Notes under the pieces: generated by a model
What the model saw: the letters and a program-made list of their open reading frames with translations, nothing else
Databases searched by the model: none
Told to the model about the DNA's origin: nothing
In this document: positions 28,758 to 37,344 of the stretch, one piece after another
Position numbering within the stretch: position 1 is the first letter of the stretch
Layout: each line of letters opens with the position of its first letter
Source: an uncultured Lachnospiraceae bacterium
Lineage (GTDB): Bacteria > Bacillota > Clostridia > Lachnospirales > Lachnospiraceae
Direction: 5' to 3'
NCBI GenBank assembly: GCA_946546945.1
Contig: CAMNOU010000009.1
Location: 38,507-102,506, forward strand
Length of the DNA: 64,000 nucleotides
Position numbers and translations under genes: made by a program

Positions 28758-30620
28758 ATGGGTGTTTTAGATTTAATCAATAAGGAAAATGATATCAAAA
28801 ACCTTTCGCCGCAGCAGTTGCCTGAACTCGCCTGGGAGATCAGGGAATTTCTGATCGGCAATGTCTCGAAAACAGGGGGACATCTTGCGTCCAATCTCGG
28901 GGCGGTGGAACTTACCATGGCGCTTCACCTGGTGCTGGATTTCCCGAAGGATAAGCTGATCTGGGATGTCGGGCACCAATCCTATACACACAAGATCCTT
29001 ACCGGAAGAAAAGCCGGCTTTGAACGGATGCGCCAGCTTGACGGCATGAGCGGTTTCCCGAAGCGGACAGAGAGTGACTGCGACTGCTTCGATACCGGTC
29101 ACAGCTCCACATCTGTTTCTGCGGGACTGGGATTTGCCAGAGCAAGAGACCTGATGGGGGAGGATTACAGTGTTGTTTCCGTAATCGGAGACGGCGCCCT
29201 GACAGGAGGGCTTGCTTATGAAGCCCTGAACAATGCAGCCAATCTGCAGACGAATTTTATCATTGTTCTGAATGACAACAAGATGTCGATTTCAGAAAAT
29301 GTAGGAGGCCTGTCCCGGCATCTGGCGTCTCTGCGGACGGCGGAATCCTATCAGGAATTCAAAAGCGAAGTGCACAGTTCCCTGGAACGCATCCCCTACG
29401 GTGAGCGGGTCGCCAGACGGATCCACAAGACAAAAAGCGGCCTGAAGCAGCTTCTGATTCCGGGAATGATTTTTGAAAATATGGGGGTAACTTATCTCGG
29501 GCCGGTCAACGGACATAATCTGAATGATATGGTCCACATTTTTAACGAAGCAAAAAAGGTGAACGGAGCCGTAGTTGTCCATGTCCAGACGGACAAGGGA
29601 CGGGGATACCGGCCGGCAGAGCTCAGACCGGATAAGTTTCACGGAACCGGACCTTTTGATGTAGAGACCGGACGTCTGATCAGCCCGAAGAAAAAACCGG
29701 ATTACACAGATGTTTTTTCAACTGTCATGTGTAAAATCGCTGCCAGAAATGACAAAATCGTCGCCATCACGGCAGCGATGTCGGACGGAACCGGACTTCG
29801 CAGATTCCGCTCGGAATTTCCGGACCGGTTTTTTGATGTAGGAATCGCAGAGGGGCATGCGGTAACCTTTGCCGCGGGAATGGCCGCAAGCGGCCTTCAT
29901 CCGGTTTTTGCGGTATACTCCTCCTTCCTGCAAAGGGGATTTGACCAGCTGGTCCATGATGTCTGTATGCAGAACCTGCCGGTCATTTTTGCCATTGACA
30001 GGGCCGGACTGGTGGGCGCAGACGGAGAGACGCATCAGGGCTTATTTGATCTGTCCTATCTTTCCATGATTCCGAATATGACGGTCATGGCGCCGAAAAA
30101 TAAATGGGAACTGGCAGATATGCTGTGGTTCGCTTCCCGGTATGACGGACCGATCGCGCTTCGTTATCCGAGGGGAACCGCCTGTGATACGATGAAATCG
30201 TTCCGGGAACCTGTCTGTCACGGAAAAAGCGAGTGGCTGTTTGAGGAAGAAGAAATCGCCATTTTTGCGGTCGGAAATATGGTGGAGACGGCCATGCAGG
30301 TACGCGAACTGCTGAAAGCAAAGGGGCATTCCTGTTCCCTCGTGAATGTCCGTTTTGTGAAACCGATCGATACAGACAGTATCCGAAAGGCGGCATCTTC
30401 CCATACGCTGATCGTAACGATTGAGGAAAATATCATTCATGGCGGATTCGGAAGCTCCGTAGAGGAATTTCTGGAGAGAGAACTGCCGGGAACGAAGATC
30501 ATGGTTTGCGGTATTGAAGACAGTTTTGTTCCGCACGGAGCCGTTCCGCTTCTTCGAAAACGCTACGGGCTGGATGCGGAATCACTGGCGATGCGGATAG
30601 AAGCAGGGAGAGAGCAATGA
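28758..30620 (+). CDS. dxs: 1-deoxy-D-xylulose-5-phosphate synthase
   Basis: A 620-residue thiamine diphosphate enzyme that condenses pyruvate and glyceraldehyde 3-phosphate, the entry step of the MEP isoprenoid pathway. The family motifs are GGHLASNLGAVELTMALH, DVGHQSYTHKILTGR, the TPP site GDGALTGG with LNDN following, and the DRAGLVGADGETHQG transketolase motif. The start at 28758 is set by GGAGGA upstream; the in-frame ATG seven codons earlier overlaps that site. Its stop overlaps tlyA by four bases. Confidence 0.97.
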   Translation: MGVLDLINKENDIKNLSPQQLPELAWEIREFLIGNVSKTGGHLASNLGAVELTMALHLVLDFPKDKLIWDVGHQSYTHKILTGRKAGFERMRQLDGMSGFPKRTESDCDCFDTGHSSTSVSAGLGFARARDLMGEDYSVVSVIGDGALTGGLAYEALNNAANLQTNFIIVLNDNKMSISENVGGLSRHLASLRTAESYQEFKSEVHSSLERIPYGERVARRIHKTKSGLKQLLIPGMIFENMGVTYLGPVNGHNLNDMVHIFNEAKKVNGAVVVHVQTDKGRGYRPAELRPDKFHGTGPFDVETGRLISPKKKPDYTDVFSTVMCKIAARNDKIVAITAAMSDGTGLRRFRSEFPDRFFDVGIAEGHAVTFAAGMAASGLHPVFAVYSSFLQRGFDQLVHDVCMQNLPVIFAIDRAGLVGADGETHQGLFDLSYLSMIPNMTVMAPKNKWELADMLWFASRYDGPIALRYPRGTACDTMKSFREPVCHGKSEWLFEEEEIAIFAVGNMVETAMQVRELLKAKGHSCSLVNVRFVKPIDTDSIRKAASSHTLIVTIEENIIHGGFGSSVEEFLERELPGTKIMVCGIEDSFVPHGAVPLLRKRYGLDAESLAMRIEAGREQ

Positions 30621-31420
30621 AAGAAAGACTGGATGTTCTGCTGGTAAAACGAAATCTTGCCCCTTCCAGGGAGAAGGCGAAAGCCCTGATCATGTCAGGG
30701 AATGTTTTTGTCGATCACCAGCGGGAGGATAAGGCCGGGACAACATTTGAGGAAACGGTTCAGATCGAGGTACACGGCAATGAGCTGCGTTATGTAAGCA
30801 GGGGCGGGCTGAAGCTGGAAAAAGCCATGCAGCGCTTCGGACTGGATCTGACCGGTAAAATCTGTATGGATATCGGCGCATCGACGGGCGGGTTTACGGA
30901 CTGTATGCTCCAGAACGGAGCGGCAAAGGTCTATGCCGTTGACGTGGGTTACGGTCAGTTCGCCTGGAAACTGCGGCAGGATGAACGTGTTGTCTGTATG
31001 GAAAAAACCAATATACGGTATGTGACGCCGGAGGATATTGCAGACAGGCTGGATTTTGCTTCGGTCGATGTTTCCTTTATTTCTCTGACGAAAGTGCTTG
31101 GACCTGCAGGACTGTTGTTAAAAGACGGTGCGCAGATGGTATGTCTGATCAAGCCGCAGTTTGAAGCCGGCCGGGAAAAGGTCGGGAAAAAAGGGGTTGT
31201 GCGGGATCCGAAAGTCCATCTGGAGGTGATCGAACGGATCATCTCTTATGTGACGCAGAACGGGTTTGAAGTATTGCATCTGGATTATTCCCCCATCAAG
31301 GGACCGGAGGGCAATATTGAATATCTGATCCATATCCGCAAAATGGATACGGATACGAGTGCAGAAAGGATCGATGCAGAAGCTGTTGTACAGGCGGCCC
31401 ATGCAGCGCTGGATGAATGA
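30617..31420 (+). CDS. tlyA: TlyA-family rRNA 2'-O-methyltransferase
   Basis: A 267-residue protein with an N-terminal S4 RNA-binding domain (RLDVLLVKRNLAPSREKAK) and an FtsJ-like methyltransferase domain (DIGASTGGFTDCMLQNGA as the AdoMet site, then KPQFEAGREKVGKKGVV). In mycobacteria TlyA methylates 16S C1409 and 23S C1920. The older label hemolysin reflects indirect effects. The gene sits in the conserved dxs-tlyA-nadK-argR-recN order, with an ATGA overlap upstream. Confidence 0.93.
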   Translation: MKERLDVLLVKRNLAPSREKAKALIMSGNVFVDHQREDKAGTTFEETVQIEVHGNELRYVSRGGLKLEKAMQRFGLDLTGKICMDIGASTGGFTDCMLQNGAAKVYAVDVGYGQFAWKLRQDERVVCMEKTNIRYVTPEDIADRLDFASVDVSFISLTKVLGPAGLLLKDGAQMVCLIKPQFEAGREKVGKKGVVRDPKVHLEVIERIISYVTQNGFEVLHLDYSPIKGPEGNIEYLIHIRKMDTDTSAERIDAEAVVQAAHAALDE

Positions 31421-31421
31421 G

Positions 31422-32282
31422 ATGAACCGTTTTTTTATTATCACAAACGAACAACGAGATTCGAATCTGTCCCTGACACATTCGATTCAGGATTATATTG
31501 CTGCAAAGGGCGGCAGCAGCTGTCTTTTTGTCAGCAATAAATCCGACTGGCATGAAAGACTGCTCTGCTCGATGAAGACAGATGATCTGGACGCGGACTG
31601 TATTCTGGTCATCGGGGGAGACGGTACACTGGTGCGGGCGGCCAGGGATCTGGCGCGGATCGATATTCCGCTGATCGGCGTCAATATGGGAACGCTCGGG
31701 TTCCTTTGCGAACTGGATTCCGTCAATGTGTTTGACGCGATCGACCTGCTTTTTCAGGATCAGTATGAAATCGAGAACCGCATGATGATAGAGGGGGTCG
31801 GGACAAAGGACGGCGCGGAAGTAATCACGACCGCCATGAACGATATTGTGATCCATCGCTGCGGCACAGCGCAGATGATCAATCTTGTCATCAGCGTCAA
31901 CGGGGTCTATCTGACTACCTATAATGCGGATGGAGTCATTATCGCTACGCCGACCGGCTCGACCGGATACAGCATGTCTGCCGGCGGCCCGATCGTTGAC
32001 CCCAAGGCAGAGCTCCTTCTGATTACTCCGATCAATCCGCATACGATCTCCGGACGGAGTATTGTTGTCGGAGCGGATGCGGAGATAGAAGTGATGCTTT
32101 CCAAACGCCGGCCGGAGCAGGATGAAGAAGCGGAAGTCAGTTTTGACGGGGACCGTTTTATGCGCATGCGTGTCGGTGACCGTTTTCACATAAAGAAATC
32201 TGAAGGTACTGCCCGGATCCTGAAGCAAAATCAGTTGAGTTTCCTTCAGATCTTAAGAAAAAAGATGCAGGAATACAGATAG
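31422..32282 (+). CDS. nadK: NAD kinase
   Basis: A 286-residue kinase that makes NADP from NAD and ATP. The GGDGTLVRAARDLA motif, the NAD-site NMGTLGFL and the NADGVIIATPTGSTGYSMSAGGP region (read as NADG followed by TPTGSTGYS) are diagnostic. The start chosen is 31422, one base after the tlyA stop; an in-frame ATG at 31413 would overlap tlyA by eight bases. Neither has a strong ribosome site, so expression probably depends on ribosomes finishing tlyA. Confidence 0.96.
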   Translation: MNRFFIITNEQRDSNLSLTHSIQDYIAAKGGSSCLFVSNKSDWHERLLCSMKTDDLDADCILVIGGDGTLVRAARDLARIDIPLIGVNMGTLGFLCELDSVNVFDAIDLLFQDQYEIENRMMIEGVGTKDGAEVITTAMNDIVIHRCGTAQMINLVISVNGVYLTTYNADGVIIATPTGSTGYSMSAGGPIVDPKAELLLITPINPHTISGRSIVVGADAEIEVMLSKRRPEQDEEAEVSFDGDRFMRMRVGDRFHIKKSEGTARILKQNQLSFLQILRKKMQEYR

Positions 32283-32293
32283 GGAGTAGAACG

Positions 32294-32755
32294 ATGAAAG
32301 AAAAACGTCATGCCAGAATACTGGAACTTATCCGTACACAGAATGTAGGTACGCAGGAAGAAATGTGTTCTCTGTTGAATCAGGCTGGCTACAAGGTGAC
32401 ACAGGCTACGGTATCCCGGGATATCAGAGAATTAAAGCTTACCAAAGTTTCGACCAATGACGGCCGTCAGAAATACATTTCTCTTACGGATACCGGGAAC
32501 GGGATCAATGAAAAATATACACGTGTTTTTCAGGATGGAGTGGTCTCCATCGAGATGGCCCAGAATATTCTGGTTATTAAAACAGTCTCCGGAATGGCAA
32601 TGGCTGTGGCTGCCGCCCTCGATTCCATGGACTGCAGGGAAATTGTGGGCAGCATAGCAGGAGATGATACGATTATGTGCGCTGTCCGTACGGTCGATGA
32701 TACGGTCGCGCTGAGCAGACGGCTGAGGAAACTTTTGAACCGGAGCGAGACTTGA
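32294..32755 (+). CDS. argR: Arginine repressor ArgR/AhrC
   Basis: A 153-residue regulator. The N-terminal winged helix has RHARILELIRTQNVGTQEE and QATVSRDIRELKLTKV (recognition helix). The C-terminal domain has the arginine-binding and hexamer motif VGSIAGDDTIMC. It senses arginine and controls arginine synthesis and breakdown; no arginine gene or ARG box is obvious beside it. Its place before recN is conserved in Firmicutes. GGGAG precedes the start. Confidence 0.96.
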   Translation: MKEKRHARILELIRTQNVGTQEEMCSLLNQAGYKVTQATVSRDIRELKLTKVSTNDGRQKYISLTDTGNGINEKYTRVFQDGVVSIEMAQNILVIKTVSGMAMAVAAALDSMDCREIVGSIAGDDTIMCAVRTVDDTVALSRRLRKLLNRSET

Positions 32756-32771
32756 ATAAAGAGGAGAGGAA

Positions 32772-34448
32772 ATGTTACTTAGTCTTCATGTAAAAAACCT
32801 GGTTCTGATCGATGAGGCGGAAGTGTTTTTCGGCCCGGGACTGAATATTCTTTCCGGAGAGACGGGTGCGGGAAAGTCGATCATCATCGGTTCCGTCAAT
32901 CTTGCACTGGGAGAGAAGGCCGCGAAGAGCATGATCCGGAAAAATGCGGATTATGCGCTGATCGAGCTGGTCTTTTCCGTTGATCAGCCGCATCAGATCG
33001 AGGCATTACATGCGCTGGATGTGTTCCCGGAGGAGGATACCGTGATTATGAGCAGAAAAATCATGGCATCGGGAAGAAGCATCTGCAAAATCAACTCCGA
33101 GACAGTATCCGCGGCTCTGATGCGAAAAGTGGCTTCTCTTCTGATCGATATTCACGGGCAGCATGAGCATCAGTCCCTTCTTGCGAAAAAGAATCATCTG
33201 AAATATCTGGATGCCTATGCGGCTGAACAGCTGGAAGACAGCCTGCCCGCACTCTCGTCCTGTTATCATACCTATGTGCAGGCGCAGAAGGCATTGGAAG
33301 ATGCATCTATGGATGCGGAACAGCAGGCAAGAGAATTATCTTTCCTGCAATATGAAATAAAGGAAATAGAGGAGGCCGGTCTCCGGCCCGGGGAAGACGC
33401 GGAACTGGAGGCGGAGTATCACCGCCTGTCGCACGCGCAGAAAATTATGGAAGCCTGTGCGGAGGCCAGTGAGCTGTGCACAGACGGTGCGGAAAATGCC
33501 GCAGACCAGATTTCCAGAGCCGTCCGGGCGCTCGGCAGCGCAGCGGCCTATGATGAGACGGTGGACGGCCTGTCCGGCCAGCTGCAGGAAATCGAAAATC
33601 TGCTGAATGACTTCAACAGGGAATTGAGCCAGTATATACAGGAATTCGAATTTTCTGACGAAACATTTTCACAGATCGAGCAGAGACTGGATCAGATCAA
33701 TCACCTGAAATCAAAATACGGCAAGACCATTGAGATTATTCTGGAGGAAAAAGATAAAAAAGAAAGACGGGCGGAGCAGCTGGAACATCTGGACGAATAC
33801 CGTGCGGAGCTGGAAAAGACGGCTGCAGCTGCCAAAAAACAGCTGGACGAAATTTCCGGCAGAGTCTCCGCGATCCGGAAAGAACAGGCTGTGCACCTGA
33901 CCGGAGAGATCACGGAAGCTCTGAGGGCTCTGAATTTTGCGGATGTCCGCTTCAAAATGGAATTCAGAGAACTGGACCATGATACAGCGAAAGGACGGGA
34001 TGATGCCCGTTTCCTGATTTCTACGAATCCGGGAGAAGAAGAACGACCGCTCGATGAGATTGCATCCGGCGGAGAACTGTCGAGGATCATGCTTGCGATC
34101 AAGACGGTCCTGGCAGAAAATGATGAAATAGAAACGCTGATTTTTGATGAGATCGACAGCGGGATCAGCGGGCGTACCGCGCAGATGGTGGCGGAAAAAA
34201 TCAAGTTGACGGCATCCAGTCATCAGATTATCTGCATCACACATCTTCCGCAGATTGCCGCCATGGCAGATCAGCATTTTCTGATTGAGAAAACATCGAC
34301 GGATATGGAAACAATTTCCAGAATACGTCCTCTGGATAAAGAAGAAAGCATAAAAGAACTGGCGCGGATGCTTGGCGGCGTCAGCATTACACAGACAGTC
34401 ATGAACAGTGCGCGGGAGATGAAAGAACTGGCAGATTCGGTAAGATAA
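32772..34448 (+). CDS. recN: DNA repair protein RecN
   Basis: A 558-residue SMC-like ATPase acting early at double-strand breaks. The Walker A motif GETGAGKSIIIGS is near residue 30. Two coiled-coil arms occupy roughly 160-350, and the signature, Walker B and D-loop follow (ASGGELSRIMLAIK, LIFDEIDSGISGRTAQ). THLPQIAAMADQHF completes the ATPase core. The length is normal. GAGGAG lies just upstream. A long hairpin follows the stop. Confidence 0.96.
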   Translation: MLLSLHVKNLVLIDEAEVFFGPGLNILSGETGAGKSIIIGSVNLALGEKAAKSMIRKNADYALIELVFSVDQPHQIEALHALDVFPEEDTVIMSRKIMASGRSICKINSETVSAALMRKVASLLIDIHGQHEHQSLLAKKNHLKYLDAYAAEQLEDSLPALSSCYHTYVQAQKALEDASMDAEQQARELSFLQYEIKEIEEAGLRPGEDAELEAEYHRLSHAQKIMEACAEASELCTDGAENAADQISRAVRALGSAAAYDETVDGLSGQLQEIENLLNDFNRELSQYIQEFEFSDETFSQIEQRLDQINHLKSKYGKTIEIILEEKDKKERRAEQLEHLDEYRAELEKTAAAAKKQLDEISGRVSAIRKEQAVHLTGEITEALRALNFADVRFKMEFRELDHDTAKGRDDARFLISTNPGEEERPLDEIASGGELSRIMLAIKTVLAENDEIETLIFDEIDSGISGRTAQMVAEKIKLTASSHQIICITHLPQIAAMADQHFLIEKTSTDMETISRIRPLDKEESIKELARMLGGVSITQTVMNSAREMKELADSVR

Positions 34449-34460
34449 GACAGACTGAAA

Positions 34461-34504
34461 AAAGCAAAATGATACATACTAGCAGAGTATTGTATTTTTG
34501 CTTT
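34461..34504 (+). promoter_or_regulatory. Long AT-rich hairpin between recN and spoIVB
   Basis: AAAGCAAAA pairs with TTTTTGCTTT and ATACATACT with AGTATTGTA (one offset), around a short AGCAG loop. No T run follows the stem, so termination would be weak. The left arm contains CATACTA (34475-34481), which equals the -10 consensus of forespore sigma-G promoters, but no fitting -35 was found. spoIVB is a sigma-F/sigma-G gene in Bacillus. Confidence 0.5.
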
Positions 34505-34518
34505 GAAAGGATTCTGTT

Positions 34519-35781
34519 ATGCCGGAAAAAACAATTGCGGATGTTCTTACATTTTATGATCTGCACAGAAGGAAATTTTTGGTTCTCTATCTGTTTCTGT
34601 TCCTGGTTTTTGCGTGGGTGTCTCTGTCGGGAACGATACCGGATTCTATCTATGTGGAACAGGGAGAAGAGGTTCAGATCGGGAAATACCTGCCTGTGAC
34701 CACTTCGTTGAGATCCGGGGAAAAAACCGTAGAATCTTTTGATATGTATGCTTCCGAAACGGCGAAGGTGCTGCCTGTGCGGTGCAGATTGCTGGGAGTG
34801 ATTCCGGTGAAGGACGTCATGGTACACATCGTTCCGAAGGAGTCCGTGATTCCCGGAGGAGTGCCTGTCGGCATATATGTACAGACTAAAGGCGTGCTGG
34901 TCGTGGATACCGCGGATCCGGATCCGGACCACAGGCAGATTGCATCCCCTTCCCGGCATGTTCTGAAACGGGGGGATTATATCGTTGCCGTCAATCACGC
35001 TGCGATTGCACGAAAGGAACAGCTGGTTCATTCTGTTCAGTCCTCTCACGGGGAACCGCTTCTTCTGCGTGTCCTGCGCGGCGGCAAAGAAATGGAACTG
35101 TCCGTCCTTCCGGTCAGCTGCGGCAGGAAGGGCTACCGGATCGGTGCCTGGGTGAGAGATGATATGGCGGGGGTCGGCACCCTTACCTTTTTGAAGGAGG
35201 ATTTATCCTTCGGGGCGCTCGGACACAGTATCTGTGACAGTGATACGCAAAGCGCAGTAGAACTGCAGAACGGGAAAGTATACAAGGTAGACATTATCGA
35301 TGTCATCAAAGGAGAAAAAGGAAATCCCGGTGAACTGGTCGGACAGATACAGTATGATTCCGGCAATGAGATCGGCCGGATCAGGGAAAATACGGAAAAC
35401 GGAGTATTCGGGAAACTGGATGCCATGCCGGTGTGGACGGACCGTTCGGGAGCCATGGAAATCTGTCATAAACAGGAAATCAGGGCAGGGAAAGCACAGA
35501 TCCTTCTGGAACTGGACTCTGAGAGGAAGCTCTATGAAATAGAGATTGAATATACGGATATGACACCGGAAACACCGAACAAGGGAATCCGTTTCCGCGT
35601 CACCGATGAGGAACTGATCGCGAAGACAGGCGGGATCATCCAGGGACTGTCAGGGGCACCGATCATACAGAACCACAGAATCATTGGCGGGGTGACGCAT
35701 GTCTTTGTGAATGATCCCCTGGAGGGATACGGGATTTTTATAGAGGATATGCTGGACCAGCTGACACCGGAAAAGACCTGA
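34519..35781 (+). CDS. spoIVB: SpoIVB peptidase (stage IV sporulation protein B)
   Basis: A 420-residue S55 serine peptidase secreted from the forespore, where it cleaves SpoIVFA and so triggers pro-sigma-K processing. One N-terminal membrane helix lies at about residues 19-37. A PDZ domain spans roughly 110-200. In the peptidase domain the expected triad falls at the Bacillus subtilis numbering: H236 (GALGHSI), D363 (VTDEEL) and S378. The serine motif is GLSGAPII rather than the more usual GMSGSPII. GAAAGGA precedes the start. An unrelated ATP-grasp gene follows instead of spo0A. Confidence 0.96.
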   Translation: MPEKTIADVLTFYDLHRRKFLVLYLFLFLVFAWVSLSGTIPDSIYVEQGEEVQIGKYLPVTTSLRSGEKTVESFDMYASETAKVLPVRCRLLGVIPVKDVMVHIVPKESVIPGGVPVGIYVQTKGVLVVDTADPDPDHRQIASPSRHVLKRGDYIVAVNHAAIARKEQLVHSVQSSHGEPLLLRVLRGGKEMELSVLPVSCGRKGYRIGAWVRDDMAGVGTLTFLKEDLSFGALGHSICDSDTQSAVELQNGKVYKVDIIDVIKGEKGNPGELVGQIQYDSGNEIGRIRENTENGVFGKLDAMPVWTDRSGAMEICHKQEIRAGKAQILLELDSERKLYEIEIEYTDMTPETPNKGIRFRVTDEELIAKTGGIIQGLSGAPIIQNHRIIGGVTHVFVNDPLEGYGIFIEDMLDQLTPEKT

Positions 35782-35834
35782 GGAAGGCCGGAACAGGAAA
35801 CCGAACAGGAGCAAGAAGAGCAGAAAGGGGAAAA

Positions 35835-37193
35835 ATGAATACAGAAAAGCTTATTCATCAGGAATATAAGGAACTGATCAGCAATGATCCGGAACAGAAT
35901 AAAGAGGGCGCACTTGACCTGAAGGCAAATATGAAGCATTCACCCCTGTATTTTAAGGATGATTACCGGGCAAAGACGCTGCAGATCCCGAAGGTCTATT
36001 CGGAAGCAACCATCCGCCATTTTGAGCAGATCGTACAGACTGCCTATGGGATCTTTCAAAAGGTCATCCGGGAATATTTAAACTGCGCGGATTACCGCAG
36101 AAGCTTCCCTTTTTCAAAGGAACTGGAAGAGCTGATCTGTATTCCGAATTTATATGATAGTCTTCTTCCTATCGCCAGGTTTGATATCTTTTATCATGAG
36201 GATACGGGGGATTTTTATTTCTGTGAGATCAATACGGACGGGACGAGCGCAATGAACGAAGACCGCCTGCTTGGGGAGCTCCTGATCGACAATCCTGCCC
36301 ATCAGGAGATGATCCGCCGTTACCGGATGGAGCAGTTTGAAATGTTCGACAGCTGGGTGGATACCTTCCTTGGTCTGTATGGGACCTACGAGAAACGAAG
36401 AGAGCATCCGAATGTCGCGATCGTGGATTTCCTTGACCGCGGGACTTTCCGTGAATTCCAGGAATTTGCGAGACATTTTCAGAAGGCTGGCGTGAACTGT
36501 GAAATCTGTGATATAAGAGAGTTCCGGTATGAAAACGGGGAGCTGATCTCTAAACGGGGACATCGGATCGACGCGATTTACCGCAGGGCGGTCACCAGCG
36601 ATATCATGAAAGAGGCTGCGGATATTCAGCCTTTCTTAACGGCTGTTAAAGACAGTGCCGTATTTCTGGCCGGATCCTTCTGCACACAGATCATACATAA
36701 TAAATGGCTGTTCTATATTTTACATCAGGAACGTACGCATCAGTTCCTGACGGAAGAGGAAATTGCATTTGTCAGGGCGCATATACCCGAAACAAAGCTG
36801 TTTGCGAAAGGTTCTTTTGAACTGCAGGAGGTGCTTGCAGACAAGGACTCCTATATCTTAAAGCCGCTCGATTCTTATGCGTCCAGCGGCGTTTACGCGG
36901 GCGTAGAATACACAGAAAAGGAATGGGAGGAGCTTGCAGGACGCGTTTATGAGACAGATTATATCTGTCAGAGATACTGTCCGCAGTACCAGACAGAAAA
37001 CATCGACTTTGCATGGGGAGACGGCAGGTGGCATCCCTATATCAATATGGCCGGGCTGTATGTATACAACGGAAAATTTGCAGGAGTCTATTCCAGACAG
37101 GCAGAAGGGAGCGGAATTATTGCATCCCATCGGAATGAAAGAACAGTACCGACCTTTGTTTTAAAAGGGAAAATGACTGAAGAGAACGTCTGA
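35835..37193 (+). CDS. Circularly permuted ATP-grasp ligase (glutathionylspermidine synthase-like), function unknown
   Basis: A 452-residue cytoplasmic protein. RFDIFYHEDTGDFYFCEINTDG (in two blocks) with NTDGTSAMNEDR resembles the metal- and substrate-binding part of permuted ATP-grasp proteins such as the glutathionylspermidine synthase C-terminal domain. SYILKPLDSYASSGV supplies a nucleotide-binding lysine, and YICQRYCPQYQTENIDF follows. Such enzymes join a carboxylate to an amine with ATP. The acceptor is unknown; no amidase domain is attached. AAGGGG precedes the start. The gene separates spoIVB from spo0A, and its stop codon lies inside the terminator hairpin. Confidence 0.72.
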   Translation: MNTEKLIHQEYKELISNDPEQNKEGALDLKANMKHSPLYFKDDYRAKTLQIPKVYSEATIRHFEQIVQTAYGIFQKVIREYLNCADYRRSFPFSKELEELICIPNLYDSLLPIARFDIFYHEDTGDFYFCEINTDGTSAMNEDRLLGELLIDNPAHQEMIRRYRMEQFEMFDSWVDTFLGLYGTYEKRREHPNVAIVDFLDRGTFREFQEFARHFQKAGVNCEICDIREFRYENGELISKRGHRIDAIYRRAVTSDIMKEAADIQPFLTAVKDSAVFLAGSFCTQIIHNKWLFYILHQERTHQFLTEEEIAFVRAHIPETKLFAKGSFELQEVLADKDSYILKPLDSYASSGVYAGVEYTEKEWEELAGRVYETDYICQRYCPQYQTENIDFAWGDGRWHPYINMAGLYVYNGKFAGVYSRQAEGSGIIASHRNERTVPTFVLKGKMTEENV

Positions 37194-37211
37194 CAGATGT
37201 TCTCTTTTTTT
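37181..37211 (+). terminator. Terminator containing the stop codon of the ATP-grasp gene
   Basis: AGAGAACGTCTG pairs with CAGATGTTCTCT, and a run of seven or more Ts follows. The TGA stop (37191-37193) lies at the tip of the hairpin, so ribosomes reaching the stop would cover the stem. Confidence 0.9.
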
Positions 37212-37238
37212 GTGACATCGGAAATTGCGCGCCGGTCA
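37212..37238. repeat. Degenerate relative of the palindromic repeat
   Basis: GTGACATCGGAAATTGCG matches the left arm and loop of the 40003-40032 palindrome apart from a few bases, but the right arm is lost. It again follows a terminator directly. Confidence 0.35.
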
Positions 37239-37271
37239 GGATGGCTAACTTATTTATGATTATTGACTATT

Positions 37272-37305
37272 TTTGACAGATTATGCACTTTTTCCTGACT
37301 ATAAT
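37272..37305 (+). promoter_or_regulatory. Likely spo0A promoter with a 0A box
   Basis: TATAAT at 37300-37305 lies 40 bp before the start codon, without a well-spaced -35. TTTGACA at 37272-37278 is, on the minus strand, TGTCAAA, matching the Spo0A-box core TGTCRAA, and it would overlap the -35 region. This suggests autoregulation by Spo0A~P. No sigma-H promoter was recognised. Confidence 0.5.
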
Positions 37306-37344
37306 AGTTCTATTCGCTGGATACATGCAGTCAGGAGGATGTTT

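Noticed and set aside
30617..31420. Hemolysin annotation for the TlyA-like gene
   Set aside because: The S4 plus FtsJ-like architecture with AdoMet motif shows an rRNA methyltransferase; nothing supports a pore-forming toxin.
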